Positions 10,011-21,075 of a DNA stretch of 64,000 bases are shown here, in pieces. The stretch is from assembly GCA_037127255.1 (NCBI GenBank), contig JBANSL010000010.1, positions 27,980,620 to 28,044,619 of the forward strand, given 5' to 3'. The notes beneath the pieces are model-generated. The model was given only the letters and a program-made list of their open reading frames with translations. It did not search any database and was not told where the DNA came from. Origin of the DNA: Persicaria tinctoria. Its lineage: Eukaryota; Streptophyta; Magnoliopsida; Caryophyllales; Polygonaceae. The first letter of the stretch is position 1; every line of letters begins with the position of its first letter. The position numbers and the translations under genes are program-made.

Positions 10011-12201
10011 AATTCTCCACATGTTAATCTCAAACAAATATCTAGATAACCACTTTTCAAACAAATCTAAAAGCAGTTTAATCAAAAAGAATTTAGATAA
10101 ATCCAATAACAAAATCTGATTTTAACTCCACCTTTTAAATAAAACAAACCTTATCCAATTCAAAAAAAAAATCTTAGCAACTTTATTTTTCAAATATTTG
10201 CTATAAAAAATAAAGCAAATAAATAAGCATCTTCTAGAATTTTGTGAGCCAAATAAATATATATTCGAGATGTAAAGGCCCGAATTTTCAAATCCTAAAT
10301 TTTTTTGGGAAAAGGAAATTAAAAGTGAATTTAAATCGGATTTAAAACTCGTAGAGCGGATTGTGACCAGAATATAAAATTTATCGAACAATTTTCGTCC
10401 TTATACCTCGAAATTTCAAAATAATTTTCGGATGGCGATATCCTTGTCGATTTTAAAAATCTACTTGATTGAGAAAGCGAGATTCAGGGAAACTATCAGT
10501 CGGGAACTAATTACGGGTTTCAAAATTCGCATATTCCAGATTTTAATTCCGGGTATTCATCTTACCCATTCCCACACTCAATCCCTTACCATACCCTTCA
10601 AATTCACACCCCACTCCCCGACATTCAGCCCCATCACCCATCGACATCACCTTCACCATCACCATCCTCCCTCCGCCAGTACCACCATCACCTCCCCCAC
10701 GTCGTAGCCACCACCACCACCACCATCCCATGCAGTCTTCATCTCCACCGGCTCACGTATCACCACCACCACCATCATCTCTTGCCCCCATCACAACCAT
10801 CGATACCTCCTTCATCATCACCAAACGTCGCCACCGTTGCTCCCACACCCCGTCCCACCTTGCTCCTTGAAGGGAAGAAGCCACAGCACCACCCGCCACC
10901 ACCTCCGACGTCCACTACCACCCCGACACCGCCCAGAAGCTGCTGGAGCAGCCTTCGAGAGCCTCTGACGACGCCCAAAACTCCAATCGAGAGCTCCGAA
11001 GTCGCGAACACGTCGGTGAGCTATAATATGCATGGATTTGCTTGATTCCTATATTGCTTGGATTCTGCGCTTCTCCAAGTAAGTTCTTTGAACTTACTCA
11101 TGATGGGCGCTTTATGCACTGGGTGTTATATAGTAGGCTAGTGTTCATGCATCATACGACTTAGAATCACGGTTAGGATCTAAAATGGAAACCATATGAC
11201 TTGTTATATGTATTTGCTAGAAAACGGTCGTTATAGGTGTTTATCGGATGGTACCTTTTTCTCTATTCTCGTTATCTTAGTAGGGGCTTATTATAGAAAG
11301 TTGCTTGTATTTGATGGGTGAGGTAGATTTTTTGGTAATAAGTCGCCATAGGACTCTTAGAGCCTTAGGCCTTGTATGGGTGTCGTTGTTTGCCTTCCCT
11401 TCATAGTTAGTAGGCTCCTTACAAAGGGATGGCTTGCACCGTGGGTGAGGTAGTTCCCTTCGAAGGGAGTTGCTAGAGGATTCCTTAGGAGCCTAGAGGG
11501 ACGTGCTATTTGGCATTTCTTGTAATTGCGCGCCTCTTTATTTATGTCCACACTTAATTATTTGTATGCTTGTCTGTTTAAGTTCCACTTGGCATTACAC
11601 ATTTCATCTTAGGAATATGATGCTTATTATATGCCTCTCAGAGTGTGTTTACACACGCGCATGAGTGGCCTGATGATTGACCCAGATCCCCCTCTTCTTT
11701 TTTTTACATTCAGGTAACCGCTAGCCGCTATCTTTGCTTATATGGATGCTTGGCGGGTTCGGGCTTTTGGCGTTGGATTGAGAGCTCGAGAGACCACTGG
11801 ACTTCTTCTCTTCTATACTCTTTTACGTTGTTTTGTCCCGGCTTTGTCGTGGCACATTTGTGATTGTGTTTTGCTTTAACTTTACTCTCGCTCCCATTCA
11901 ATTTCACGATTAGACTAAGACAGGTACTTGGTCCCAAATGGACCCACGATTTTGGGTGCAAAATCCCACTTTAAATTACTTATCGTTGATTTCAAGCTTC
12001 AACCTGTACTCGAAGCGCAAGATCCAACATGGGGTTTTATCTCTCGAAACGTAACCCGGGAATCATAATCCTGGGCCGTTACACAAGAATAATAAATCAA
12101 ATAAAAGAATTGTATAATATAATTGATATTTGCATAAAATACTAACTTATTTCAATTATTTGTCTTCCAGCAAATAAATAAACATAAAGGTGGAATTAAC
12201 A
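10009..12201 (-). repeat. Copia LTR end segment, interrupted by a solo LTR
   Basis: Resumes the LTR at TAAATTCTCCACATG and runs to the terminal TTAACA at 12201, parallel to 15485-15896 of the right LTR. It is split at 10270/12084 by the solo LTR described next. Immediately to the right is the polypurine tract on the minus strand. Confidence 0.8.
10271..12083. mobile_element. Inserted solo LTR (probably Ty3/gypsy), 1813 bp
   Basis: Begins TGTAAAGGCCCG and ends GGGCCGTTACA, an 11-bp imperfect inverted repeat with TG..CA tips. Flanks are CGAGA (10266-10270) and CAAGA (12084-12088); the uninterrupted copia LTR near 15763-15775 reads TTTCAAGAATAAT, so the target duplication was CAAGA. Inside are Pro/His-rich open frames (10782-11045 and overlapping ones on the minus strand) over CACCAC-type low-complexity sequence; I treat them as non-coding. 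Long GC-variable LTRs with such TGTAA..GGCCC ends are usual in chromovirus-type gypsy elements, so that assignment is likely but not proven. Confidence 0.75.
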
Positions 12202-12212
12202 ATCTCCCCCTT
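12202..12212 (-). other. Polypurine tract of the gag-bearing copia part
   Basis: On the minus strand the sequence reads CAAGGGGGAGAT directly before the LTR start TGTTAATTCC, the usual second-strand primer site of plant copia elements. Confidence 0.75.
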
Positions 12213-12747
12213 GATGAAAGACAAAACAAATATCAATTATGCAAATAAATATAGCACATGCGGAGCATCATATAACAAGCATAAGCATAAACACTATATA
12301 GCATTTTTTTTCCCTTTTTGTCTTCCAACAAGTAAGGGAAGAAATCGAATTTAAAAAAGATAACTAAAAAAATATGTTACAGTCAAGACCTTAAAACTAA
12401 TCTCAAGGCCTTGAGATGTTAGCAGGCAACATTATAAGAACTGAAATTCAGCAGTCATTGCTCCCTCTACGATAATGCTTTCCTTGAAACATATAGAGCT
12501 CCAAGGAGAAATACTAAGCAAAGAGAATCATTAGTAGCATACAATAAATATCATCTATACATAAAAAAAATCATTTATCACCAAGAGAAATTGATCCAGC
12601 CCATTTATGCTCTTTGATCTTGGTGACATTCTGCAAAATAACCAAACTTCAACCTTTTCGGCTAGACCAAGTTACAAACTTAGATTCATAATCGGGACGG
12701 ATCATGTTCGGTGGTCTAGTCCCTTTAGGAACCCAAATTTGCTTTAC

Positions 12748-14421
12748 CTATCCTTTTAAACATAATGGAAAAGTATAACGAATTATATAAGGATCATTTC
12801 TACGATAAGGACACGTAGTCTTGACATGATCCTCCTTACAACAAAAGAAACATGTGGGTGTACGCCAATTCCCTTTAGCCTTTTCAAAAGTGGTAGGGGC
12901 TTTCTTTGGAAAATTTGTATCCAATACCACTTTTGTTGAGGGATGATTGGTGATCACCTAACATCCTATCGAGATTGGCCTTGGAATGGGTGAATTGAAC
13001 AAGTGATGCCTGCTGGTCTCGACACTTCTCAGTCATCTTGATCTTTTCATTCTCCAATTCACTATTACAGTGTCTTAGAGAAGAAAGATCATGCTTGAGA
13101 TCGGAGTTTTCCGATTCCAAGACCTTGACTTTAATGTCAAGGGCTGACTATGAAGTTTTGAGATTTTTCATTTCCAACGACAAATTAGTAATCCTTTTCT
13201 CATGTTCCAATAGCTTCTCTTTCAAGGTGTTAGTCTCCAAAATATAATTCTCTTCATTCATAATCATGTTTTGCAAAAATTCAGACAACACAACAGTAGG
13301 ACTAGAAATCAAATTTCTCACCATTGCTCCAAGATGTTTCTTAGGAGTTTCTTCTTAATCTACCATCAAGCAAAGATTTGTTGGATCATTTTCCGAGTCT
13401 GATTCCCTAGAAGAATCTAAATCACTCTTTTTTTTATCATTCTTCCGATGTTTGTCCTTCTTTATTTGAGGACACTCCTTTACAAGGTTATTAGTTTTAC
13501 CACATTCAAAGCAAGTTAGAATATTCGATTTCTTACTAGGGTTAGAAGACATACCTCGGTGCTTTGAAGATCCGGAATATTCTCGATTTGAGAATTGCTT
13601 CTTCATCTTAAGTATTTGTGCTAGCCCTCTTGAGATTAGTGCAAAGGAACCCTCCTCATCTTCACTCTCGTCGTCGTCTAAAGATTCTTCTTCCTTCTTA
13701 GCTTTTAGGGCCAAATTTTTCACACTAGAGGCTACTTCCTCATCTTCCTCGCCAAGGATCATCTCGTGGGTAATAAGCTTACCAAGGAGATCATCCAGAG
13801 GCAAAGTCGATAGGTTTTGAGCTTCCTCTATTGCGATTACCTTTGAACCCCATTTCGCTTTTGGCAAGATCCTCAAGATCTTTCTGACCTTTTCGTGATT
13901 GGTAAAGGTTTTGCTCAGAGAATCCAGGTTGTTCACGATCTGTGTAAATCTTGTAAACATTTCTTTCACCGTTTCCATGGGCAGCATCTTGAATAACTCA
14001 TACTGACGCAGAAAGATGCTTAACTTTGTCTCCTTCACTTGGCTCGTACCTTCATAGGTTACTACCACTTATCCAATATTTCTTTAACACTCCTGCAAGA
14101 TGAAATACGGTTGAATTCATCAGCATTTAAACCACAGTACAATATGTTCATGGCCCTGTAGTTCTTGGCCACATTCTCCAAGTCCATTTGATTGAATTCA
14201 CTCTCCTCTTTAGGCACCATGACTCTTGTAGCATTAAGCTTCTTTGGAACTTGTGGTCCCTTCTTGATGCACTCCCAAAGCTCCATATCTTGATCAATGA
14301 TAAACATTTGCATTAAGGACCTCCAATGCACAAAGTTGTCTCCACAGAAGAGAGGTGGACGATTGGACGACCTTCCTTGAGCGAAACCTCCTTCACTTAC
14401 AGTACTCATGATCGATCTCAC
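12748..14421 (-). pseudogene. Copia gag and gag-pol linker, broken
   Basis: Gag begins at 14421 (MRSIMSTVSEGGFAQGRSSN), with the W..M..I..D.ELW block usual for plant copia gag (NFVHWRSLMQMFIIDQDMEL). It breaks near 14062 and continues in another frame (14068-13355) through a zinc knuckle, CFECGKTNNLVKECP, and an acidic Ser/Asp tail. A coiled-coil-like stretch follows (13120-12884: SLRHCNSELENEKIKM, then FTHSKANLDRMLG) and a second cysteine cluster, CFFCCKEDHVKTTCP (12957-12748). Protease, integrase and RT should come next but are missing; the region ends near 12640 and the polypurine tract follows at 12212. Known role: RNA-binding capsid-like protein. Confidence 0.82.
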
Positions 14422-14451
14422 AGATTTTTAAATCAAATAAGTGTGAGTTAA

Positions 14452-14463
14452 GCTCTGATACCA
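14452..14463 (-). other. Primer binding site, initiator tRNA-Met
   Basis: The minus strand reads TGGTATCAGAGC two bases downstream of the LTR end (TCTTCA). This is the common plant copia primer site complementary to the 3' end of initiator tRNA-Met, and it fixes the LTR boundary at 14466. Confidence 0.9.
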
Positions 14464-14465
14464 AT

Positions 14466-15896
14466 TGAAGAATCGAGTACTTAAAGTAAATAGTAATAAG
14501 ACAAATACTCTAGAATGGGGAATTGAATAGAGTATGAAATCTTTTCAGAAAGTCTCCAGCAACAGCAACTTCAAGGGCTTGATATCGAATCTCAAGGCCT
14601 TGAACTCGATCTCAAAGTCTTGAACTTTTATCTCAAGGTCTTGAACTCCTCTTTAGTTGCCTTGAGATGATCCAGTAACCTGTTTAGCTACAAATATAAA
14701 ATGTTAATTATAAGTGCGGAATAAAATATAATAACACGAGAATTGTTAACGAAGTTCGACTCTAAATCAGCCTACGTCTCCGCCAAGGGTTATCCAACCT
14801 GTAGGATTCAAAGACACTATTATTTCACTTCCTATGGATCCTAGATACAACCTAGAAGATCTTTCCTTCTTCTAAACACTCGAAGCCTCGCCCACTTCTA
14901 TCTAGTCAACTCAGATCCTTTAAGGTCGTAGATACAATTTAGAAGAACAAGCCTTCTCGTAGCCTCACTCGCTCATATCTAGTCAACCCAAAACGCTCGT
15001 GAAATAATAGCCCTGGCCACACCAACGTGTGTATACGTTTGAGTATAGGGATACTCTTAGTATAACAAGAATGATTTATCCTATAACGCTCGTATTTTTT
15101 CTTCTCTCTCAACTAGAAATAAAAACAATTACAACGAGACAGAGGAACAAAATAAATAAGCTTGATGATGATTGCTTTGGCTTTGAAGTGCTTGCTTGAA
15201 TGATGTGCTTGTGTTGTTGTTTTTCTTCATCATTTGCTCCTTCCTTTTATAGGCTGCAGGGGCTGATATGTTGCTATTGGAATTCCCTGATTTTAGCTTG
15301 AATTTCAGCCGGTTTGAATTTGAAATAAATCCCACCAAATCTGATTTTTTGTTGCACAAAAAATCTGACGATTTTAATTCAAAATCTTCACCAAATTCTT
15401 CCACAAAATCATCCTGTTTGAATTCCATTTCACCCAGAAAATATGTGCATGTGTGCTGAACAAATCTTGTTGTTTGTAGCTTAAATTCTCGACATGTTAA
15501 TCTCAAACAAATATCTAGATAACCACTTTTCAAACAAATCTAAAAGCAATTTAATAAAAAAGGATTTAGATAAATCCAATAATAAAATCTGATTTTATCT
15601 TTAACTTTTAAATAAAATAAATCTTATCCAATTCAAAACAAAATCTCAGCAACTTTATTTTTCAAATATTTGCTATAAAAAATAAAGCAAATAAATAAGT
15701 ATCTTCTAGAATATCCGCTCAATTAAAACATATAACATATATAATTTTGTGAGCCAAATAAATATATTTCAAGAATAATGAATCAAATAAAAGAACTGTA
15801 TAATATAATTGATATTTGTATAAAATACTACTTATTTTTCTTCCATCATCCCTACAAAAATATATCACATATATTATCATCAAGGTGGAAGCAACA
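14466..15896 (-). repeat. Copia 5' LTR, complete, 1431 bp
   Basis: Runs from TGAAGAATCGAG at 14466 to AGCAACA at 15896 and is the only uninterrupted LTR of the composite. It carries the CTCTAGAATGGGGAATTGAAT block, the CGCCAAGGGTTATCC block and the 3'-side TTTTATAGGCTGCAGG block. Open frames in it (for example 15129-15533) are not genes. Confidence 0.88.
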
Positions 15897-16470
15897 AGCT
15901 AGAAGTTCTATGAAAATATGTGACTAGCCATATCAAATGGTACTTTGTATAGGTTGATTGAAGATAATGTTTTTGGCCCTCTAGAACAACATTAATATCT
16001 TCTTAAAAATAAATGAGTTATAATTTACTGATATCAATTGGAGAGTGTCGAACAAAAGGTAATTAAGCCTCTAAACAAGTGCAAGAACCCTTATTGAAAT
16101 GATAATTGAGCATTGTAAGATATCATTTTCTCTTGCTTAGAGAGCATATTCACTTTGAAAATGTGAATTCTTCATATTTTAGGAAAGCATCGCTCTTTAA
16201 TATGGAAAACTATACCAACAGAAAAGAGAGGAAGAACCCATTACTATAAATTTGTTAATGGAAGAGGAACAATATCACAACAAAGCAATAACCATAGTAG
16301 TTCAGTTCATCAAGGTGCTCCACTCATAATACATCATCTCCTGAAGTCAGTTAATAAAAGTATCCATAGATTTGCAGCAAAGGATTACCATATAAATGCA
16401 CGAGATAAGTAAAAGCTACTAGAACATTTGATGCTAGGAATTAGGAATTAATCAAACAGAATGAAATACC
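15897..16470. other. AT-rich stretch without a gene
   Basis: No supported coding sequence, RNA or repeat seen. The part next to 16470 may belong to an intron or decayed last exon of the kinase relic. Confidence 0.4.
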
Positions 16471-16472
16471 TC

Positions 16473-16762
16473 TTCAAATTTGAGGCAGTTGATGGTGATC
16501 GATCTCCATTGTAGTCCTCTGCGACTGGTGTGCAAAAGTACCCCGAAGAGACGGGTCTACTACCTATTTTAGCGTTGCTGCAGGCTCACTTAGGCTCATC
16601 TCAAGCTGCAAAACACGTTTTGTAACAATGTCAAAGCTATTTAAAAGTCTGGAAATTAATTTAGCTCGAAAAATTACCTCCGATGCGACTTTGTTTCCCT
16701 ATCAGCGCTTCAATCAGGATCACTCCTAGCTTGTAAATGTCATCCTTATCTGCATTGACATC
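16473..16762 (-). pseudogene. Fragment of an LRR receptor-like kinase (kinase C-lobe)
   Basis: On the minus strand, 16762 downward reads DVNADKDDIYKLGVILIEAL IGK, matching the D(D/V)YxxGxIL(I/L)EAL segment of the plant LRR receptor-like kinases that are often catalytically inactive. A GT donor follows at about 16677 (GGAG/GTAATT) and, after a 60-odd base intron ending TTTTGCAG, the next exon reads LEMSLSEPAATLK*VVDPSLRGTF, the expected continuation in this kinase group. There is one in-frame stop and then a frameshift before the usual RPS..DVLW end. N-lobe, transmembrane and LRR parts are absent. The intron argues for DNA-level duplication rather than retroposition. Confidence 0.65.
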
Positions 16763-16972
16763 ATTTGAAGTGCCTCAACTTCACCAGGAGATTAGGGTAA
16801 AGGAGAAGAAGAAGATGATGATACCAAGAGGAGCAGAGGATTGAGAGAGGAGCAAACTCCTCAACTTCACCTGTGTCGTGCTAGAAGAAGCGGGCGCCAT
16901 ATCAAGAGCAGATTCGGCATCGGGAATGAGAGAGCAGAGGAGGAGGAAACTTGTGCATCCACCACCGCCTAC

Positions 16973-18180
16973 TGATAATGCATATTTTAGATAGGCATTA
17001 TAGGTAGGTCTTAGGTGCATTAAGTATTCATATTGTGTGTTTAATAAGCTTATTCGTATTCTTGATCATTTGGTATTCGAAGTGCGGAATCTACGGTTTT
17101 TAGTGTTTATTTGTAGACCTTATGACTCGGACTCGAAAGGTGGAGAAAACTTGGAGCAAATGGAGAAAGAAGAACTAAGGAACAAGAGCGGAAATGGAGA
17201 ACATGGAGAAATCCCATCTTTAAGGTTCTGAGAAGTTGGAATTAGCGTCTGAAGTTTTCACTATCATCGTAGTGCTTGGAATGATCTATCCAACGCATAT
17301 TCATATGCATCAATCAGACGAAGGATGACTCCATAAAGTGCGTTACAAGTTCTGTTTGTCGAAGTTGTCAGCACTGTATGGACAGCGCCTGCCGTCTCGT
17401 CAGATCCGGATTTGCGATACGTGGCCCAAGTCTATCTTTATGGGAACTTTTATCTAAACTTATGCTAGGGTTTGGCCGATGAAAGGAGGCTTATATTAGG
17501 TTATTTTCAGTAGTTTTCATTCATTCAACTATTCACTATCTAAGAGAGATGAGAGGATTGATGTTGAGCGATCCAAGGTACGTCATGAATACCTAGGATT
17601 CTCGTGGTTTTGTCTTCAATTCAAGACTTGGTTGGTTGAATCGTGAGACTTGATTTCTATATTATTCCCATGCTTATTTCATTGTCCTTGTGCTGATTTA
17701 TGTTGTTAGTTTTACTTTGATTCGCATCTTTGTAGAATTGCATCGTGCTAGGGTTTCAATTGTTCGCGAAAATAATTAGAACTTTTTGTAGCAAGCATAA
17801 TTGAGTGATTTCGCGAGGATGATCTTGATTGTGTAGGGTAATGACAGTGTGGGCGACCTTTCTGCTGATAAGGATTGTCATCTCTGCGAGGAATGTCAAT
17901 CCCTATAAACCAAAATCAGAATAATAAATTGAGATTGAATAATTGGGAATTGAGTCAATGATCGAGTAAAATCAATCATTGTTGCGAATTGTAGATGAAA
18001 CCACACTCTTCTTCTATCTTTTATTCGCTCTTACTAACATTCATCCCACACTTTGCCTATATTTCTTCATTATCGATTTCCTTTTGCATCTTCTCTTTAT
18101 TTGTAAATTGACAAGTACAAGTTGCATTGGAATACTGGTTTCTTTGTGGGTTCGACCCCTTAGAGTTCAAATTGAGGAGG
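16973..18180 (+). mobile_element. LTR fragment of a Ty3/gypsy-type element
   Basis: Begins TGATAATGCATATTTTAG and contains features seen in other long plant gypsy LTRs: an early AGCAAATGGAGAAAGAA run, a CGCGAGGATGATC segment and a late TTTGTGGGTTCGACCCCTT block. The sequence before it is CCTAC, but I found no matching duplication to the right and no primer site, so the right end is approximate. The interior open frames (17979-18185, 18127-18357) are not convincing genes. Confidence 0.5.
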
Positions 18181-18663
18181 ATTGAGAGAGAGGTATTGCT
18201 GATAGGGTTGATATGTAAGTTAAGAGGAATGGACATTTTACCAATTAATTTAAAAGGTATAATACTCCGTGAATTAAGAGAACTTTTATGGATATTCTAC
18301 AAACGGTCGTATCCAATCTTCAAAAACAACCGGATTTTACTATACCGATCGAAATGAATTGAAAAAAAAAGGATTGCAAAGTCAAATTAAAGCTAATCAA
18401 CCTAGTTGTAACCACGTACTATGAATAGAAATAAACAGTTAGTTGCCCCACCATTTGACAAGGGTGCGTACCGCCGGCTGACCTTCCGGCCGCAGCCGGT
18501 CGATCGGCTTAATTATTTTCGTTTCTACTGGTCATGTTGGTGACAACCAACTCTATCACGTTAGTCAATTTTAATCAATCCTCTTGACTTTTTAGCAGAA
18601 ATATATGTATATAGTTTGGTGGATTAAGCCCCAAATTCTTCACAATTTTTGGAAACTAAGCAC
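18181..18663. other. Unassigned stretch
   Basis: No gene seen. Contains a short GC-rich block (18465-18510, GCCGGCTGACC..CCGGTCGATCGGC) with local dyad symmetry. Confidence 0.4.
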
Positions 18664-18665
18664 TA

Positions 18666-18902
18666 CTCTCTCCGTCCCACAATAGTTGTCTTTGGATTAT
18701 TCATTCACGCTTTTTAATGAGCTAAAAACTATATAAAATATCCATTTTTTAATTAATTTTTTTAAATAATTATATACTTATTAGTAATATGTATGATATT
18801 ATTTAAAAACATTTAATAAAATGTTGATATTTTATATAGTTTTTATCTTTTAAAGAAACCGTGTCTAAATAGTAAAAGACATCTATTGTGAAACGGAGGG
18901 AG
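18666..18902. mobile_element. Stowaway-type MITE, 237 bp
   Basis: Terminal inverted repeats CTCTCTCCGTCCCACAATAG and, at the right end, the complement CTATTGTGAAACGGAGGGAG; flanked by TA on both sides (18664-18665 and 18903-18904). Length, ends and TA duplication fit the Tc1/mariner-related Stowaway group. No coding capacity. Confidence 0.9.
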
Positions 18903-18997
18903 TATATATTTGTGATGTTTCAAAAAATAAGATGTAAATAATTAAATAACTCGATTTTTAGAATGGTGTTAAAACAGTATCTTCACTTTTTAGCTAT

Positions 18998-19198
18998 CCA
19001 CATCACCACGCCGGGCTTCCTTCCTCTCGATGTTGTGACCACTTGTTGGCTTAGGGTTAGGGTTATTTCTGGGTTTGTTTTGGTTGGTTCTTTTGATGTA
19101 TTATGTAATTGTATTTCTTTTGAATCTTCGTGATCTCATCCTTCAGGATGCTCTCGGGTTGGCTAACCACCACTCGAATTTTTATCTTATCAAAAAAA
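18998..19198 (+). mobile_element. 5'-truncated LINE 3' end with long target duplication
   Basis: About 200 bp of GC-balanced sequence ending in a short poly(A) (19192-19199). It is flanked by 22-bp direct repeats, 18976-18997 and 19199-19220, that differ at two positions (AGTATcTTCACTTTTTAgC type). Long target duplication plus poly(A) shows target-primed reverse transcription. The tail ACTCGAATTTTTATCTTATC resembles the tail at 33134-33150, suggesting one LINE family. No coding sequence remains. Confidence 0.8.
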
Positions 19199-19739
19199 AG
19201 TATTTTCACTTTTTAACTATGAGAAAAATAACTCAATTTTTTTATTAGTTGTGATAACAAAGTATATCAATTATTCGACCAAAAAAGCTAACCATTGAGA
19301 TTAAGAATAATATATCATTTGACAAATTCTATGTGAATAATTTTGACTCGATTTATGGTCGGAAAAATAGTCGACATACTTTTATTACCACCTCCTAAAA
19401 GTTAAAATATTTTCCCTACCGTTAAAAAGTGAGATTTCCATGCATCTATAATGTATCGTTATATATTGCATCGATCGTTATTATTGCTAATATTCTGCGT
19501 AACATGTCCTGACAGGTTATAAACTTATAATGACGATGCTCGCTTTAACATGTGTTGATCAATTATCAAGGGTCATGCTAGGTGAGCATTAATATGGAGG
19601 TTTGTTCTTTGAAAATAAATGTCTGAGAATGAAGCCAAGGAAGAAAAAAAACTTGAAAATCGTAAAAAACGCCTTTCAGATTGGGCTCGTCATATGGAAA
19701 TTTTAAAAAAAAATTACTAAAAATATATACAATATCTAG

Positions 19740-20000
19740 AGTGGCCGTGACCCTAATTTAAAAGTCTGTGATTTAATTACAAATATGAATTCTTGGGATA
19801 TTGATAAATTAAACACTTTATTTCTCTCTCATATTGTTCATATGATTATAAATATCCATATCCCAATAACTGATATTCCTGACAAGTTAATTTGGATTTA
19901 TAGTAATAACGGAGATTTTTCTGTTAAATCCACATCTTCTCTCTTTTAATATAAGGAATACAACAAAACTATCAGCGGACTGGATTTGAAAACTTAATAT
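19740..20000 (+). pseudogene. LINE fragment: region after RT (zf-RVT type)
   Basis: The plus-strand frame reads VCDLITNMNSWDIDKLNTLF, then IHIPITDIPDKLIWIYSNNG DFSVKSTSSL before stops. The order W(D/N)..K...LF, I.I......D.L.W....G.FSVKS is the signature of the segment between reverse transcriptase and RNase H in plant L1-type LINEs. Both sides are lost; no poly(A) or target duplication found. Confidence 0.6.
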
Positions 20001-20028
20001 GGCTCCGAATATTAAAAATTTTACGGAA

Positions 20029-20142
20029 ATTTCACGAGGTACCCCTGGGGTATTGCAATTTTCGCGAGGTATACAACTCTTTTGCATATTTCGCGTGGTG
20101 CCCCTGTGGTTTTCATTTTTTTTCGCCTCGTGCCCTTTTTGG
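20029..20142. repeat. Short degenerate tandem repeat, about 32-bp unit
   Basis: Four successive variants of TTTCrCGAGGTaCCCCTgnGG, beginning near 20029, 20061, 20090 and 20119. Similar strings occur at the ends of several plant DNA transposons, but no partner end is found here. Confidence 0.6.
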
Positions 20143-20489
20143 TTAAATCTAACAGTTTTTTTCATTTTCCGTTAGTTTGCAATAAAAAAAATAAAAAGAA
20201 GAGCAGTGTTGCTCTGAGCGGACGAGAGAGCGAAAAGAGAGCAAGACGCGAAGAACGGAACAACGCTACTCAATTCGAAAACCCCTAAAGCGAAGAAATT
20301 AAGAAAGAGAGAAAGAAGGCCGATCGAACGTAGCGGGAGGCCGGTGGAAGAAAGTTGAACAAAACGGGAAAAGCGGGTCGATTAGAAGAGGAAGAAGCCG
20401 AAGGTCGAACGGAAAGAGAAGAAGGAGGAGGTTGAACAGATAAGGTCGAACATGAAGAAGAGGAACGTGTTAGTTTGTAAATTTTTCGA

Positions 20490-20760
20490 TAATTAGGGTT
20501 TCGAATATGAGATGTTGACTACAAATATGTGAATTTGAGTAAGGGAGTTGCTATCTTAAGGATGAGAATTTGAGATTTTGGAGTTTGAGTTTAGAATTTG
20601 GGATTTGAATTTGGGATTTGAATTAGGGGTTTGAATATGGCAAAGAACTTGATTTTCAAATTAGGGGTTTTCGATTTAGGGGTTTTCGAATTGAGATTTC
20701 GCAAATTAGGGGTTTCGAAATGAGGATTTTCACTCTGAATTTGTGAATTGGGAATTTTCA
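20490..20760. repeat. Degenerate minisatellite of AATTAGGGGTTTCGA type
   Basis: Many imperfect copies of AATT(T/A)GGG(A/G)TTTGA follow one another with shifting spacing. Between 20143 and 20490 lies purine-rich sequence without a gene. Confidence 0.6.
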
Positions 20761-21075
20761 TTTTTGAAATTTGTATTCTCTTTTGATAAAATCTTTACTG
20801 TCTGCACAATCTCCATCTAGCTAGCAGCTATACAAACTTTGCAATATGATATCCCTTGTTCATAAAGTCTTGATCCATCTGTCTAAAACATGAAACTTCA
20901 AACTCCTAGCCTTCATCTTGTCAAATTCTTCTTTGATTGCTAATGTACAAGGCTATGTGTAAGATACTTATCTAGAACTATAGATGATATGTGCTAATAC
21001 GAATTGTCTGTATGCTGAAATTGCTTAGCAAAAGCTGAGAATAGACATTGAAGAGGAGCCTGCTCATTTTATATT

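Larger units (their letters stand above)
6576..15896 (-). mobile_element. Composite, rearranged Ty1/copia element with nested insertions
   Basis: Read on the minus strand, from right to left: LTR (14466-15896), tRNA-iMet primer site, gag, gag-pol linker, polypurine tract, LTR (10009-12201, split by a solo LTR), integrase end, RT, RNase H, polypurine tract, short LTR segment (7639-about 7863), LTR segment (6576-about 7638). Pol is therefore separated from gag by an LTR, which no single insertion explains. The outer flanks AAAAG (6571-6575) and AGCTA (15897-15901) do not match, so the two outer LTRs probably come from different insertions joined by recombination or deletion. Confidence 0.8.

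Noticed and set aside
10543..11045. Overlapping Pro-, Gly- and His-rich open frames on both strands
   Set aside because: They come from CACCAC-type low-complexity sequence inside a solo LTR; open frames on both strands at once are expected there.
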